From positions 1-33,091 of the forward strand of contig CAYZSE010000014.1 of NCBI GenBank assembly GCA_964481035.1: DNA of 33,091 bases. The letters are read 5' to 3'. This stretch comes from JAAAPF01 sp964481035. Lineage in GTDB: Bacteria > Pseudomonadota > Alphaproteobacteria > Geminicoccales > Geminicoccaceae. Numbering within the stretch: the stretch's first letter is position 1; every line of letters begins with the position of its first letter. The position numbers and the translations under genes were made by a program. The notes under the pieces are model-generated. The model had not been told where the DNA came from. It saw only the letters and a program-made list of their open reading frames with translations, and ran no database searches. Shown piece by piece: positions 25,123 through 32,583 of this stretch.

Positions 25123-27390
25123 ATGGCGTTGCGGCCCCTGACGGTCGGCTTGCTGCTCTTGCTCGGCTGGCTCGCCGGTGCCGCACCGGCGGCCGGGCAG
25201 ACCATCGGCGCCATCCGTATCGAGGGCAACGAGCGGCTCGACGACGCCGACGTCCGCAGCCAGCTGCCGCTCGCGGTGGGCGACGAGATCGACCCGGTCG
25301 CGCTCGACGACGCCTTGAAGGCGTTGTTCGCCACGGGCCTCTACCGGGACGTCAGCCTGGACGTCGACGGGACGACCCTCGTCGTCCGGCTGCGCGAGAA
25401 CCCGATCATCAACCGCATCGCCTTCGAGGGCAATTCGCGCATCGACGACGACTTGCTCGAGCGCGAGATCGACCTACGGCCTCGGGTCGTCTACACGCCG
25501 GCGCGGGTGCAGACGGCGGTCGAGCGCATCCTCGAGATCTATCGGCGGAACGGCCGCTACGCCGCCGTGGTCGAGCCCAAGATCATCGAGCTCGAGCAGA
25601 ATCGGGTCGATCTCGTCTTCGAGATCGAGGAGGGGCCGCTCACGCGCGTGAGGAGCATCTCCTTCGTCGGCAACGAGGCGTTCAGCGACGGCCGACTGAG
25701 GAGTGTGCTCGAGACGCGCGAGGACCGCTGGTGGCGGGTCCTCAGCGCGACCCGCACCTACGATCCGGATCGGCTGGCGTTCGACCAGGAGCTCCTGCGC
25801 CGCTTCTACTTCAGCCAGGGTTATGCCGATTTCCAGATGCTGTCGGCCATCGCCGAGCTGACGCCCGAAGGCGACGGCTTCTTCCTCACCTTCACGGTCG
25901 ACGAAGGTGAGCGCTACCGCTTCGGCGATGTGCAGGTCGACAGCCGCATCCGCGATCTCGACGCCGGCGCGCTGGAATCGCTCGTGGAGACCCGGCCCGG
26001 CGACATTTACGACAGTGAGGCGATCGAGGACACGATCCAGGCGATGACGGATCGGGTCGGCCAGCTCGGCTACGCGTTCGTGGAGATCGAGCCCCTGGTC
26101 GGCCGCAACGCGGCGGAGCGGACGATCGACCTCGTCTATGCCGTCGACGAGGGGCCCCGCGTCTACGTCGAGCGCATCGAGATCGTCAACAACGTGCGCA
26201 CGCTCGACCGCGTGATCCGCCGCGAGCTTCTCCTCGCCGAGGGCGACGCCTTCAACTCGGCGCTCTTGCGCGAGAGCGAGCGGCAGGTGCGACGGCTCGG
26301 GTTCTTCGAGAGCGTCGAGACACGGACCCGCCCGGGCAATGCGCCGGATCGGATCATCGTCGAAGTGGAAGTGGTCGAGCGCTCGACGGGCGAGCTGACC
26401 TTCGGCGCCGGCTTCTCGACGACGGACGGGCCGATCGCCGCGGTCGGCCTGAGCGAGCGCAACCTCCTCGGCACGGGGCGGAGTCTCCGGGCGAATTTCC
26501 AGATTTCCGGCCGACGGCAGCAAATCGATGTCGGCTATACCGAGCCGTACTTCCTCGGATATCCGGTTGCAGTCGGCTTTGATGTCTTCTCGACGGAGAC
26601 GGACTTTCAGGATGAGTCTTCTTTTGATGAGGAAAATCTCGGCTTTGTTCTTCGCGCCAGCTATCCGCTGACGCAGGAAATACAGCATAGCGTCCGCTAC
26701 ACCCTTCGTCGGGATGAAATCAAGGATGTGCCGGACAGTGCATCAATTTTTATTCAGGAAGAGGAAGGTGATACTCTTACCTCGGCAATCGGTCAGACTT
26801 TCTCTATTGATCAAAGAGATGATGTAATTTTGCCAAACGAGGGCTATTTAATCCGGTATGATCAAGATTTAGCAGGGCTTGGTGGAGATCAGCGCTACTT
26901 TAGCCAAGAATTGCAAACATCTTACTTTCAGCCGATATGGGAAGAGGATGTGGTATTGCGCTTGGGCTTCAATGGCGGTTATATTATTGGCCTCGGAGAA
27001 GATGTAAATCTCGATAATCGATTTTTCATTGGAGGCCAAAACTTCCGTGGCTTTCAATTTGCCGGTCTCGGACCGCGTGATAATGAAACGGAAGACGCGC
27101 TCGGGGGTAATCTCTATTATATCGGGACGGCGGAGGTGCGTTTTCCTCTGGGTCTGCCCGAGGAGTTGCGTGTCTACGGACGGACGTTCGTCGATGCCGG
27201 CTCGCTGACGATCATCGATGTGTCGGGACCGACGCTCACGGACACGGGAGATTTGCGACTATCGGCAGGCGTGGGACTCTCGTGGCTTTCACCGTTCGGG
27301 CCGCTCGCGATCGATTTCGGCCAGGCGATCTTGAAGGACGACTTGGACGAGACCGAGCTCATCACCTTCTCGTTCGGCACCCGCTTCTAG
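25123..27390 (+). CDS. bamA: Outer membrane protein assembly factor BamA
   Basis: Central subunit of the BAM complex that inserts beta-barrel proteins into the outer membrane. The 755-residue protein has a signal peptide of about 25 residues (hydrophobic core LTVGLLLLLGWLAGA, then APAAG), five POTRA domains over about 26-400, and a 16-strand barrel from about 405 to the end. The loop-6 motif is R642-G643-F644 and the last residue is phenylalanine, in TFSFGTRF. A strong Shine-Dalgarno GGGAGGAGG precedes the ATG. Codons 467-646 are unlike the rest: GC about 43% at 26701-27060 by hand count, with TTA leucines, although the frame is intact. The barrel may have been replaced by recombination. Confidence 0.96.
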   Translation: MALRPLTVGLLLLLGWLAGAAPAAGQTIGAIRIEGNERLDDADVRSQLPLAVGDEIDPVALDDALKALFATGLYRDVSLDVDGTTLVVRLRENPIINRIAFEGNSRIDDDLLEREIDLRPRVVYTPARVQTAVERILEIYRRNGRYAAVVEPKIIELEQNRVDLVFEIEEGPLTRVRSISFVGNEAFSDGRLRSVLETREDRWWRVLSATRTYDPDRLAFDQELLRRFYFSQGYADFQMLSAIAELTPEGDGFFLTFTVDEGERYRFGDVQVDSRIRDLDAGALESLVETRPGDIYDSEAIEDTIQAMTDRVGQLGYAFVEIEPLVGRNAAERTIDLVYAVDEGPRVYVERIEIVNNVRTLDRVIRRELLLAEGDAFNSALLRESERQVRRLGFFESVETRTRPGNAPDRIIVEVEVVERSTGELTFGAGFSTTDGPIAAVGLSERNLLGTGRSLRANFQISGRRQQIDVGYTEPYFLGYPVAVGFDVFSTETDFQDESSFDEENLGFVLRASYPLTQEIQHSVRYTLRRDEIKDVPDSASIFIQEEEGDTLTSAIGQTFSIDQRDDVILPNEGYLIRYDQDLAGLGGDQRYFSQELQTSYFQPIWEEDVVLRLGFNGGYIIGLGEDVNLDNRFFIGGQNFRGFQFAGLGPRDNETEDALGGNLYYIGTAEVRFPLGLPEELRVYGRTFVDAGSLTIIDVSGPTLTDTGDLRLSAGVGLSWLSPFGPLAIDFGQAILKDDLDETELITFSFGTRF
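26521..27060 (+). other. Low-GC segment within the BamA barrel
   Basis: Hand counts per 60 bases are 57, 45, 43, 40, 45, 48 and 38% GC over 26641-27060, against about 65-75% before 26500 and after about 27150. The change is at synonymous positions (TTA, ATT, GAT, GGA), not only in amino-acid choice. The segment covers the middle barrel strands and loops up to the RGF loop-6 motif. The edges are gradual, as expected for homologous recombination between diverged alleles. Confidence 0.85.
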
Positions 27391-27398
27391 GTGCGGCC

Positions 27399-27992
27399 TT
27401 GCAGCGCTGGGCAACTCCGTCGGCGATTTGCGCTACCTTGGCGCTCATACTGATGGCTTGGACGACGACCGGCGCGCCGGCGCAAGAACCGCTCGCCAAC
27501 CGCGCGCCGGCACCGTTGCCGTCGGCCGTCGTCGCCGTGATCGACTACCAGCGGCTGCTGCGTGAGAGCGAGGCGGCGCTCAGCATCCGTGCCCAGGTCG
27601 AGGCGCGGCGGGCGCGCTACGAGGATGAGCTCGCGCGCGAGCGTGAGCGGCTGGAAGCGGCCGACCGCGAGCTCCAAGAGCGGCGGGAGGAGATGACCAG
27701 CGAGGGCTACCGCGAGGTGCGGCGTGCGTTCGAGGCCGACGTGGCGGCGGTGCAGCGGTTGGTGCAGCAGCGGCGCCGGGAACTCGACGGCGCGTCCGGT
27801 GCGGCCTTTCAGCAGATCCGCGACGCGGTCGTTCAGATCATCGACGACCTCGGCGAGCGCTATCGCTTCAACGTCGTGCTGCCCCGCTCCGACGTGCTGG
27901 TGTTCGCACCGGAGGTCGATCTCACCGCCGAGGTGATGGTCGCCTTGAACAATCGGCTGCCGGAGGTGCCGATGCCCGAGTTCGAGGAATAG
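27399..27992 (+). CDS. skp: Periplasmic chaperone OmpH/Skp family
   Basis: Periplasmic chaperone that holds unfolded outer-membrane proteins on their way to BAM. The 197-residue product begins at a TTG (27399), the only start that gives a proper signal peptide (hydrophobic core ICATLALILMAWTTT, cleavage after GAPA). AGGTG lies a few bases before it. The mature part has VAVIDYQRLLRESEAALSI, then a long charged coiled-coil at about residues 65-130 (arginine- and glutamate-rich), typical of the Skp tentacles, and a C-terminal return strand ending near LPEVPMPEFEE. bamA-skp-lpxD order supports the assignment. Confidence 0.9.
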   Translation: MQRWATPSAICATLALILMAWTTTGAPAQEPLANRAPAPLPSAVVAVIDYQRLLRESEAALSIRAQVEARRARYEDELARERERLEAADRELQERREEMTSEGYREVRRAFEADVAAVQRLVQQRRRELDGASGAAFQQIRDAVVQIIDDLGERYRFNVVLPRSDVLVFAPEVDLTAEVMVALNNRLPEVPMPEFEE

Positions 27993-27994
27993 AG

Positions 27995-29008
27995 GTGGCC
28001 GATCCCCGCTTCTTCGATCGCGCCGGTCCGTTCCCGCTCGACATCGTGGCGCAGCGGGCCGGCGCGCTGCTCGCCGAGGAGGCCGCGCAGGCGATGTTCG
28101 AGGACGTGGCGGAGCTCGACCGGGCAGGTCCTAGCCACGTCGCCTTCTTCGACAGCCGGCGCCACCGTGCCCGACTGGCGCGTACCCAGGCCGGCGCGAT
28201 CCTCGTTTGCGACGACGACAAGGACCTGCTGCCGCCGAGCGCCGTCCCGCTCGTGACGACCGAGCCCTATCGCGCGTTCGCGCGGGTCGCGGATCTCTTC
28301 TACCCGCCGTCCGCGGCGTGCCTGGCCGCGATCCATGCCGGATGCCACCTCCATCCCGGCGCGCGGGTCGGGCGCGAGGTCACGATCGAGGCCGGCGCGG
28401 TCGTCGGCGAGGGCGCGGAGCTCGGCGACGGCTGCACGGTCGGCGCCAACGCGGTGATAGGGCGTCGCTGCATTTTGGGGGAGGGCTGCGTCGTCGGCGC
28501 CGGAGCGACGATCACCTTCGCCCTGATCGGCGCCCGGACGACCGTCCACGCGGGTGCGCGCATCGGCCAGGACGGCTTTGGCTTTGCCTTGGGGCCGGCG
28601 CACGGTAAGGTCCCGCAGCTCGGTCGGGTGCTGATCGGCGACGACGTCGAGATCGGCGCCAACACGACCATCGACCGCGGCGCCTTGGGCGATACGGTGA
28701 TCGGCAGCGGTACGAAGATCGACAATCTGGTGCAGATCGCCCACAACGTCGTGATCGGTGAGCATTGCGTCATCGTCGCACAAAGCGGTATCTCCGGGAG
28801 CGCCGTGCTCGGCCATCACGTCGTGGTGGCGGCGCAAAGCGGCATCACGGGGCATCTGACGATCGGTGCCGGCGCTCGGCTCGCCGCCCGCACGGCGGTG
28901 ATCGGCGACTTGCCCGGCGGTGAGGATTATGGCGGACAGCCGGCGCTGCCGGCCGGCGAGTGGCGCCGGCAGATGGTGGCGATCCGCCGCCTCGGGCGCA
29001 GGCGTTGA
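27995..29008 (+). CDS. lpxD: UDP-3-O-(3-hydroxyacyl)glucosamine N-acyltransferase (LpxD)
   Basis: Third step of lipid A synthesis: adds a second hydroxyacyl chain to UDP-3-O-acylglucosamine using acyl-ACP. The 337-residue product has an N-terminal uridine-binding domain (RVADLFYPP) and a left-handed beta-helix of hexapeptide repeats from about residue 105 to 310. The catalytic histidine is H250 in VQIAHNVVIG. The ATCG-type GARIGQDGFGFA and GANTTIDRGALGDT motifs are family-typical. Start GTG at 27995, two bases after skp, with AGGAA upstream. Confidence 0.95.
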   Translation: MADPRFFDRAGPFPLDIVAQRAGALLAEEAAQAMFEDVAELDRAGPSHVAFFDSRRHRARLARTQAGAILVCDDDKDLLPPSAVPLVTTEPYRAFARVADLFYPPSAACLAAIHAGCHLHPGARVGREVTIEAGAVVGEGAELGDGCTVGANAVIGRRCILGEGCVVGAGATITFALIGARTTVHAGARIGQDGFGFALGPAHGKVPQLGRVLIGDDVEIGANTTIDRGALGDTVIGSGTKIDNLVQIAHNVVIGEHCVIVAQSGISGSAVLGHHVVVAAQSGITGHLTIGAGARLAARTAVIGDLPGGEDYGGQPALPAGEWRRQMVAIRRLGRRR

Positions 29009-29018
29009 GGACGAGCGA

Positions 29019-29489
29019 ATGAGCGAAGCTGCGGCGGCAGTCCCCGAGCCCCTGGAGATCGATCTCGACGGGATCATGGCGCGGATCCCGCATCGCTATC
29101 CCTTCTTGTTGATCGACAAGCTCGTCGAGGTGAAGCCGGGGGAGAGCGCCGTCGGCATCAAGAACGTCACGTGCAACGAGCCCTACTTCCAGGGCCATTT
29201 TCCCGATCGGCCGGTGATGCCCGGCGTGCTCATCGTCGAGGCCATGGCTCAGGCCGCCGGCGTGCACGTGGCGGTGTCCCTCGGCCCCGAAGCCTCGGGG
29301 AAGATGGTCTACTTCATGACCATCGAGAGCGCCCGGTTCCGTGCGCCGGTGGTGCCGGGCGACCAGTTGCGCCTGGAGGTCAAGCACCTCCGCTCGCGGC
29401 TATCGGTCTTCAAGTACGAGGGGCGCGCGCTGGTCGACGGCCGCCTCGTCGCCGAGGCCACCTACTCCGCCATGCTGCTGGACCGCTAG
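29019..29489 (+). CDS. fabZ: 3-hydroxyacyl-ACP dehydratase FabZ
   Basis: Hot-dog-fold dehydratase of fatty acid elongation that competes with LpxA and LpxD for hydroxyacyl-ACP, so it balances phospholipid and lipid A supply. The protein has 156 residues. The catalytic pair is H60 in YFQGHFPDRPVMPGVL and E74 in IVEAMAQAAG. IPHRYPFLLIDKL near the start is a clear family mark. ATG at 29019, ten bases after lpxD. Confidence 0.96.
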   Translation: MSEAAAAVPEPLEIDLDGIMARIPHRYPFLLIDKLVEVKPGESAVGIKNVTCNEPYFQGHFPDRPVMPGVLIVEAMAQAAGVHVAVSLGPEASGKMVYFMTIESARFRAPVVPGDQLRLEVKHLRSRLSVFKYEGRALVDGRLVAEATYSAMLLDR

Positions 29490-29492
29490 ACC

Positions 29493-29609
29493 ATGGCGCT
29501 TCGTGCCGGCATCGCCCGCCTGCTCGTCCTCGGCGCCACGGCGGCTCGCTCGGCGGAGCGCCGGGCGATCGGCGGCGCCTCGCGAGCGGGCGCGGAACGG
29601 CTCTGGTGA
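29493..29609 (+). CDS. Possible 38-residue small ORF coupling fabZ to lpxA
   Basis: An ATG three bases after the fabZ stop opens a 38-codon frame (MALRAGIARLLVLGATAARS ... ERLW) that ends with a TGA overlapping the lpxA GTG (GTGA, 29606-29609). The peptide is alanine- and arginine-rich with a short hydrophobic stretch. It may serve only to keep ribosomes moving into lpxA, or be a chance frame; no homologue is recognised and no strong Shine-Dalgarno is visible. Confidence 0.3.
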   Translation: MALRAGIARLLVLGATAARSAERRAIGGASRAGAERLW

Positions 29610-30412
29610 CCCGCGACATCCATCCCAGCGCCGTCGTCGATCCGGAGGCCCGCCTCGGCGAAACCGTGCGCGTCGGACCCTACTGCGTCGTCGGGCCCGG
29701 CGTCGTCCTCGGCGAGGACGTCGAACTCGTCAGTCACGTTTCCGTGGTCGGGCGCACGAGCATCGGCGACGGCACCGTCGTCTTTCCCTTCGCCGCGCTC
29801 GGCCATCCGCCGCAAGACCTGACCTACGCCGGCGAGCCGACCCGGCTCGCGATCGGCGTCGCCAACCGCATCCGCGAGCACGTCACCATGCACCCGGGCA
29901 CGGCGCGCGGCCGCGGCGTGACCGAGGTCGGCGACCACAACTTGTTCATGGCGTCGACCCACGTCGCCCACGACTGCGTCATCGGCAGCCACGTCGTCAT
30001 GGCCAACAATGCAACCCTCGGCGGCCACGTGATCGTCGGCGATCACGCCTATCTCGGTGGCCTCTCGGCGGTGCACCAGTTCGTGCGGATCGGGACGACG
30101 GCGATGATCGGTGGCGTGACCGGGGTCGAGGGCGACGTCATCCCCTACGGCCTGGTCATGGGCGACCGCGCCGTGCTCGCGGGGCTCAACCTCGTCGGCC
30201 TGCGCCGCCGCGGCGTCGGCCCGGCCGACCTGCGGGTGCTCCGCAACGCCTACCGCCAGCTCTTCGTCGACGATCGCGGCGCCTTCGCCGACCGCCTCCT
30301 CGAGGTCGCCGAGGTCTACGGCGACCAGCCGCGGGTGATGGAGATCGTGGCCTTCATCCGCGACCGCGGCCAGCGCGAGATCTGCCAGCCGGCCGCCGGG
30401 CCGCGCCGCTAG
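29606..30412 (+). CDS. lpxA: UDP-N-acetylglucosamine acyltransferase (LpxA)
   Basis: First step of lipid A synthesis: transfers a hydroxyacyl chain from ACP to UDP-GlcNAc. The 268-residue product starts TRDIHPSAVVDPEARLG after the GTG at 29606 and forms the hexapeptide beta-helix to about residue 190, then a helical C-terminal domain (GLNLVGLRRRGV). The catalytic histidine is H122 in THVAHDCVIGSH. The family's HPPQDLTYAGEPTRL segment is present. The 116-bp spacer from fabZ is unusually long for this cluster and holds a 38-codon frame. Confidence 0.95.
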   Translation: MTRDIHPSAVVDPEARLGETVRVGPYCVVGPGVVLGEDVELVSHVSVVGRTSIGDGTVVFPFAALGHPPQDLTYAGEPTRLAIGVANRIREHVTMHPGTARGRGVTEVGDHNLFMASTHVAHDCVIGSHVVMANNATLGGHVIVGDHAYLGGLSAVHQFVRIGTTAMIGGVTGVEGDVIPYGLVMGDRAVLAGLNLVGLRRRGVGPADLRVLRNAYRQLFVDDRGAFADRLLEVAEVYGDQPRVMEIVAFIRDRGQREICQPAAGPRR

Positions 30413-30420
30413 GCGGCGCC

Positions 30421-31239
30421 GTGGCTCGCTTCGGCCTGCTCGCCGGCGCCGGCGCCCTGCCGCCGGCGGTCGCCGCCGCCGCGCGGGCGGCCGGTCGCGA
30501 CGTCTTCGTCGTCGGCTTCAAGGGACAGACGCCTAAGGATTGGATCGAAGCCTACCCGCACGCCTGGGTCCGGCTCGGCGCCGTCGGGCAGACCCTCGAG
30601 ATTCTCGAGAACGCGGGCTGCACCGATGTCTGCCTTATCGGCCGCGTCGGGCGGCCGTCGCTCACCGCCGTTGCGCGCGATCGCCGGGCGCGGGCGATGC
30701 TCGCCAGGCTGGGCTCGCTGGACGCCGGTGACGACCGACTCTTGCGCCTCGTCGTCGCCGAGCTCGAGGCGGCGGGCTTGCGCGTCGTCGGCGCCGACAC
30801 CGTCGCCGCGGGTCTGAAGGCGCCGGCGGGGCTGCTCGCGGGTCGGGCGCCCGACGCGGCGGCGGAGGCGGACATCGCCCGCGGCCTCGAGGTGGCGCGC
30901 GCGCTCGGTGTCGTCGATGTCGGTCAGGCGGTGGTCGTCCAGGCCCAGCTCGTCCTCGGGGTCGAAGCGGCCGAGGGCACCGACGCGCTGCTCGCGCGCT
31001 GCGCGGCCTTGCGGCGCCAGGGGCCGGGAGGGGTGCTTGTCAAGGTCAAGAAGCCGGGCCAGGAAGCGCGCGTCGACCTGCCGACCATCGGCCCGGATAC
31101 GGTCGACAACGCCGCTGCGGCCGGGCTTCGGGGCATCGCCGTCGAGGCCGGTGCGGCGCTCGTCGCCGATCTCGCCGAGATCGAGCGCCGCGCCGCTCGC
31201 CACCGTCTGTTCGTCGTCGCCGTGGAGGCGCCGGGTTGA
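30421..31239 (+). CDS. lpxI: UDP-2,3-diacylglucosamine pyrophosphatase LpxI
   Basis: Hydrolyses UDP-2,3-diacylglucosamine to lipid X and UMP. LpxI replaces LpxH in alphaproteobacteria and attacks the other phosphate of the diphosphate. The 272-residue protein begins at GTG 30421 (VARFGLLAGAGALPPAVA), and contains the family segments FVVGFKGQT, CLIGRVGRPSL, GDDRLLR and KVKKPGQEARVDLPTIGPDT. It lies 8 bp after lpxA, and its stop overlaps the lpxB TTG (TTGA). Confidence 0.93.
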   Translation: MARFGLLAGAGALPPAVAAAARAAGRDVFVVGFKGQTPKDWIEAYPHAWVRLGAVGQTLEILENAGCTDVCLIGRVGRPSLTAVARDRRARAMLARLGSLDAGDDRLLRLVVAELEAAGLRVVGADTVAAGLKAPAGLLAGRAPDAAAEADIARGLEVARALGVVDVGQAVVVQAQLVLGVEAAEGTDALLARCAALRRQGPGGVLVKVKKPGQEARVDLPTIGPDTVDNAAAAGLRGIAVEAGAALVADLAEIERRAARHRLFVVAVEAPG

Positions 31240-32429
31240 GCCTCGGGGTGTTCGTCATCGCCGGCGAGACCTCCGGCGACTTTCTCGCCGCCCGGCTCCT
31301 GGAGGCGCTGGCCGAGCGGTGCGGCCCGCTCAGGCTGGAGGGGGTCGGCGGCCCCGAGCTCGAGCGCCTGGGCCTCGCGAGCCGATTTCCCATGGACGAG
31401 CTGTCGCTCATGGGCGTCGCCGAGGTGGTGCCCCACCTGCCACGCCTGATCCGCCGGCTCGGGCAGACCGCGGCCGCCGTCCGGGCGATGCGGCCGGATC
31501 TCGTCCTGTCCGTGGACAGCCCGGCGTTCTCGCTGCGCGTTCAATCTCGCCTCGGCGACGTCGATGCCGCTCGGGTCCACTACGTCGCTCCCCAGGCCTG
31601 GGCCTGGCGGCCTGGGCGAGCGCGCGAGCTGTCCCACATCGTCGATCGGGTACTCTACGTCTTGCCGTTCGAGGACGCGTTCTTCCAGAGCTACGGGGTC
31701 GAAGGCGACTACGTCGGTCATCCGCTGGTCGAGCGTGTCCCGCCGTGGCCGGCGTTTCGCGAGCGCCGGCGCGGGCCCGGGCCGCCGGTGCTCGCCCTTC
31801 TGCCCGGCAGCAGGCAGAGCGAGCTGGAGCGGCACATCCCGGTCTTCCGCGGTGCCTGTGCCCGGCTCGCCGCGAGCCATCCGGGGCTGCGTTGCGTGCT
31901 GGCGACCCTGCCGCGGCTCGCCGCCAGGGTGCGCGACGCGACCTCCGACTGGCCCGCACCGCTGGTGATCGAGGCCGACCCGGAGGCCCGCTTCGCGAGC
32001 TACGCGGAGGCGGACGTGGCGCTCGCGGCGTCGGGCACGGTCGGCCTCGAGCTCGCCCTGGCGCGCCTGCCGAGCGTCGTCGTCTACCGCACGAGCCCGC
32101 TCACGGCGGCGCTCGTTCGCCGCCTGATCCGCGTTCGCTTCGCCAGCCTCATCAACCTCGTCGCCGATCGCGAGATCGTGCCGGAGCTCTTGCAGGAGGC
32201 GTGCACGCCGGAAGCGCTCGCCGCCGCCGCCGGCCGGCTGCTCGACGAGCCCGCGGCATGGCAGGCCCAACGGGCGGGGCTCGACGCGGTCGCCGCCGCC
32301 CTCGGTGCCGGTGAGATCGCCCCGAGCCGGCGTGCGGCCGCGGCGGTCGACGCCGTGCTCCGTCGCCGCGAGGCGAAAAAGGGAGGTCCGCGCCGTGGCG
32401 CGAACCTCGCAGTAAGGGAGTGCAGATGA
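31236..32429 (+). CDS. lpxB: Lipid-A-disaccharide synthase (LpxB)
   Basis: Family-19 glycosyltransferase that joins lipid X to UDP-diacylglucosamine to form the lipid A disaccharide at the inner membrane. The 397-residue product starts at TTG 31236 (SLGVFVIAGETSGDFLAARL), with GETSGD typical of LpxB. Further marks are VDSPAFSLRV, YVAPQAWAWRPGRA, GHPLVERVP, LLPGSRQSEL and the donor-site segment ASGTVGLELAL. A GTG at 31248 is an alternative start that would cut off GVFVIAGE context. It is the last gene of the lipid A cluster here. Confidence 0.95.
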   Translation: MSLGVFVIAGETSGDFLAARLLEALAERCGPLRLEGVGGPELERLGLASRFPMDELSLMGVAEVVPHLPRLIRRLGQTAAAVRAMRPDLVLSVDSPAFSLRVQSRLGDVDAARVHYVAPQAWAWRPGRARELSHIVDRVLYVLPFEDAFFQSYGVEGDYVGHPLVERVPPWPAFRERRRGPGPPVLALLPGSRQSELERHIPVFRGACARLAASHPGLRCVLATLPRLAARVRDATSDWPAPLVIEADPEARFASYAEADVALAASGTVGLELALARLPSVVVYRTSPLTAALVRRLIRVRFASLINLVADREIVPELLQEACTPEALAAAAGRLLDEPAAWQAQRAGLDAVAAALGAGEIAPSRRAAAAVDAVLRRREAKKGGPRRGANLAVRECR

Positions 32430-32560
32430 TGACGACGCCGTGGGCGCCGACGTCGCAGCCTTGCGGCATCGTCCTCGGTGGTGCTGTGCGTCTCGTCACG
32501 CGCACGTGCGCCGGCGTGCGCCTCGTCGCGTTGCCCGGCGGCCCGGGCGGGCCCATTTGA
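32426..32560 (+). CDS. Possible 44-residue small ORF before msrP
   Basis: Two tandem ATG codons at 32426 and 32429 overlap the lpxB stop and are preceded by a strong Shine-Dalgarno, AAGGGAG (32414-32420), five bases away. The frame runs 44 codons to a TGA at 32558-32560, 23 bp before the msrP ATG. The peptide has two cysteines, two threonine pairs and a proline-glycine end (PGGPGGPI), with no recognised family. It could be a leader peptide for msrP or a small protein; the ribosome-binding site is its best support. Confidence 0.4.
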   Translation: MMTTPWAPTSQPCGIVLGGAVRLVTRTCAGVRLVALPGGPGGPI

Positions 32561-32583
32561 GGGGCGAGAGGGAGAAAGCAACC

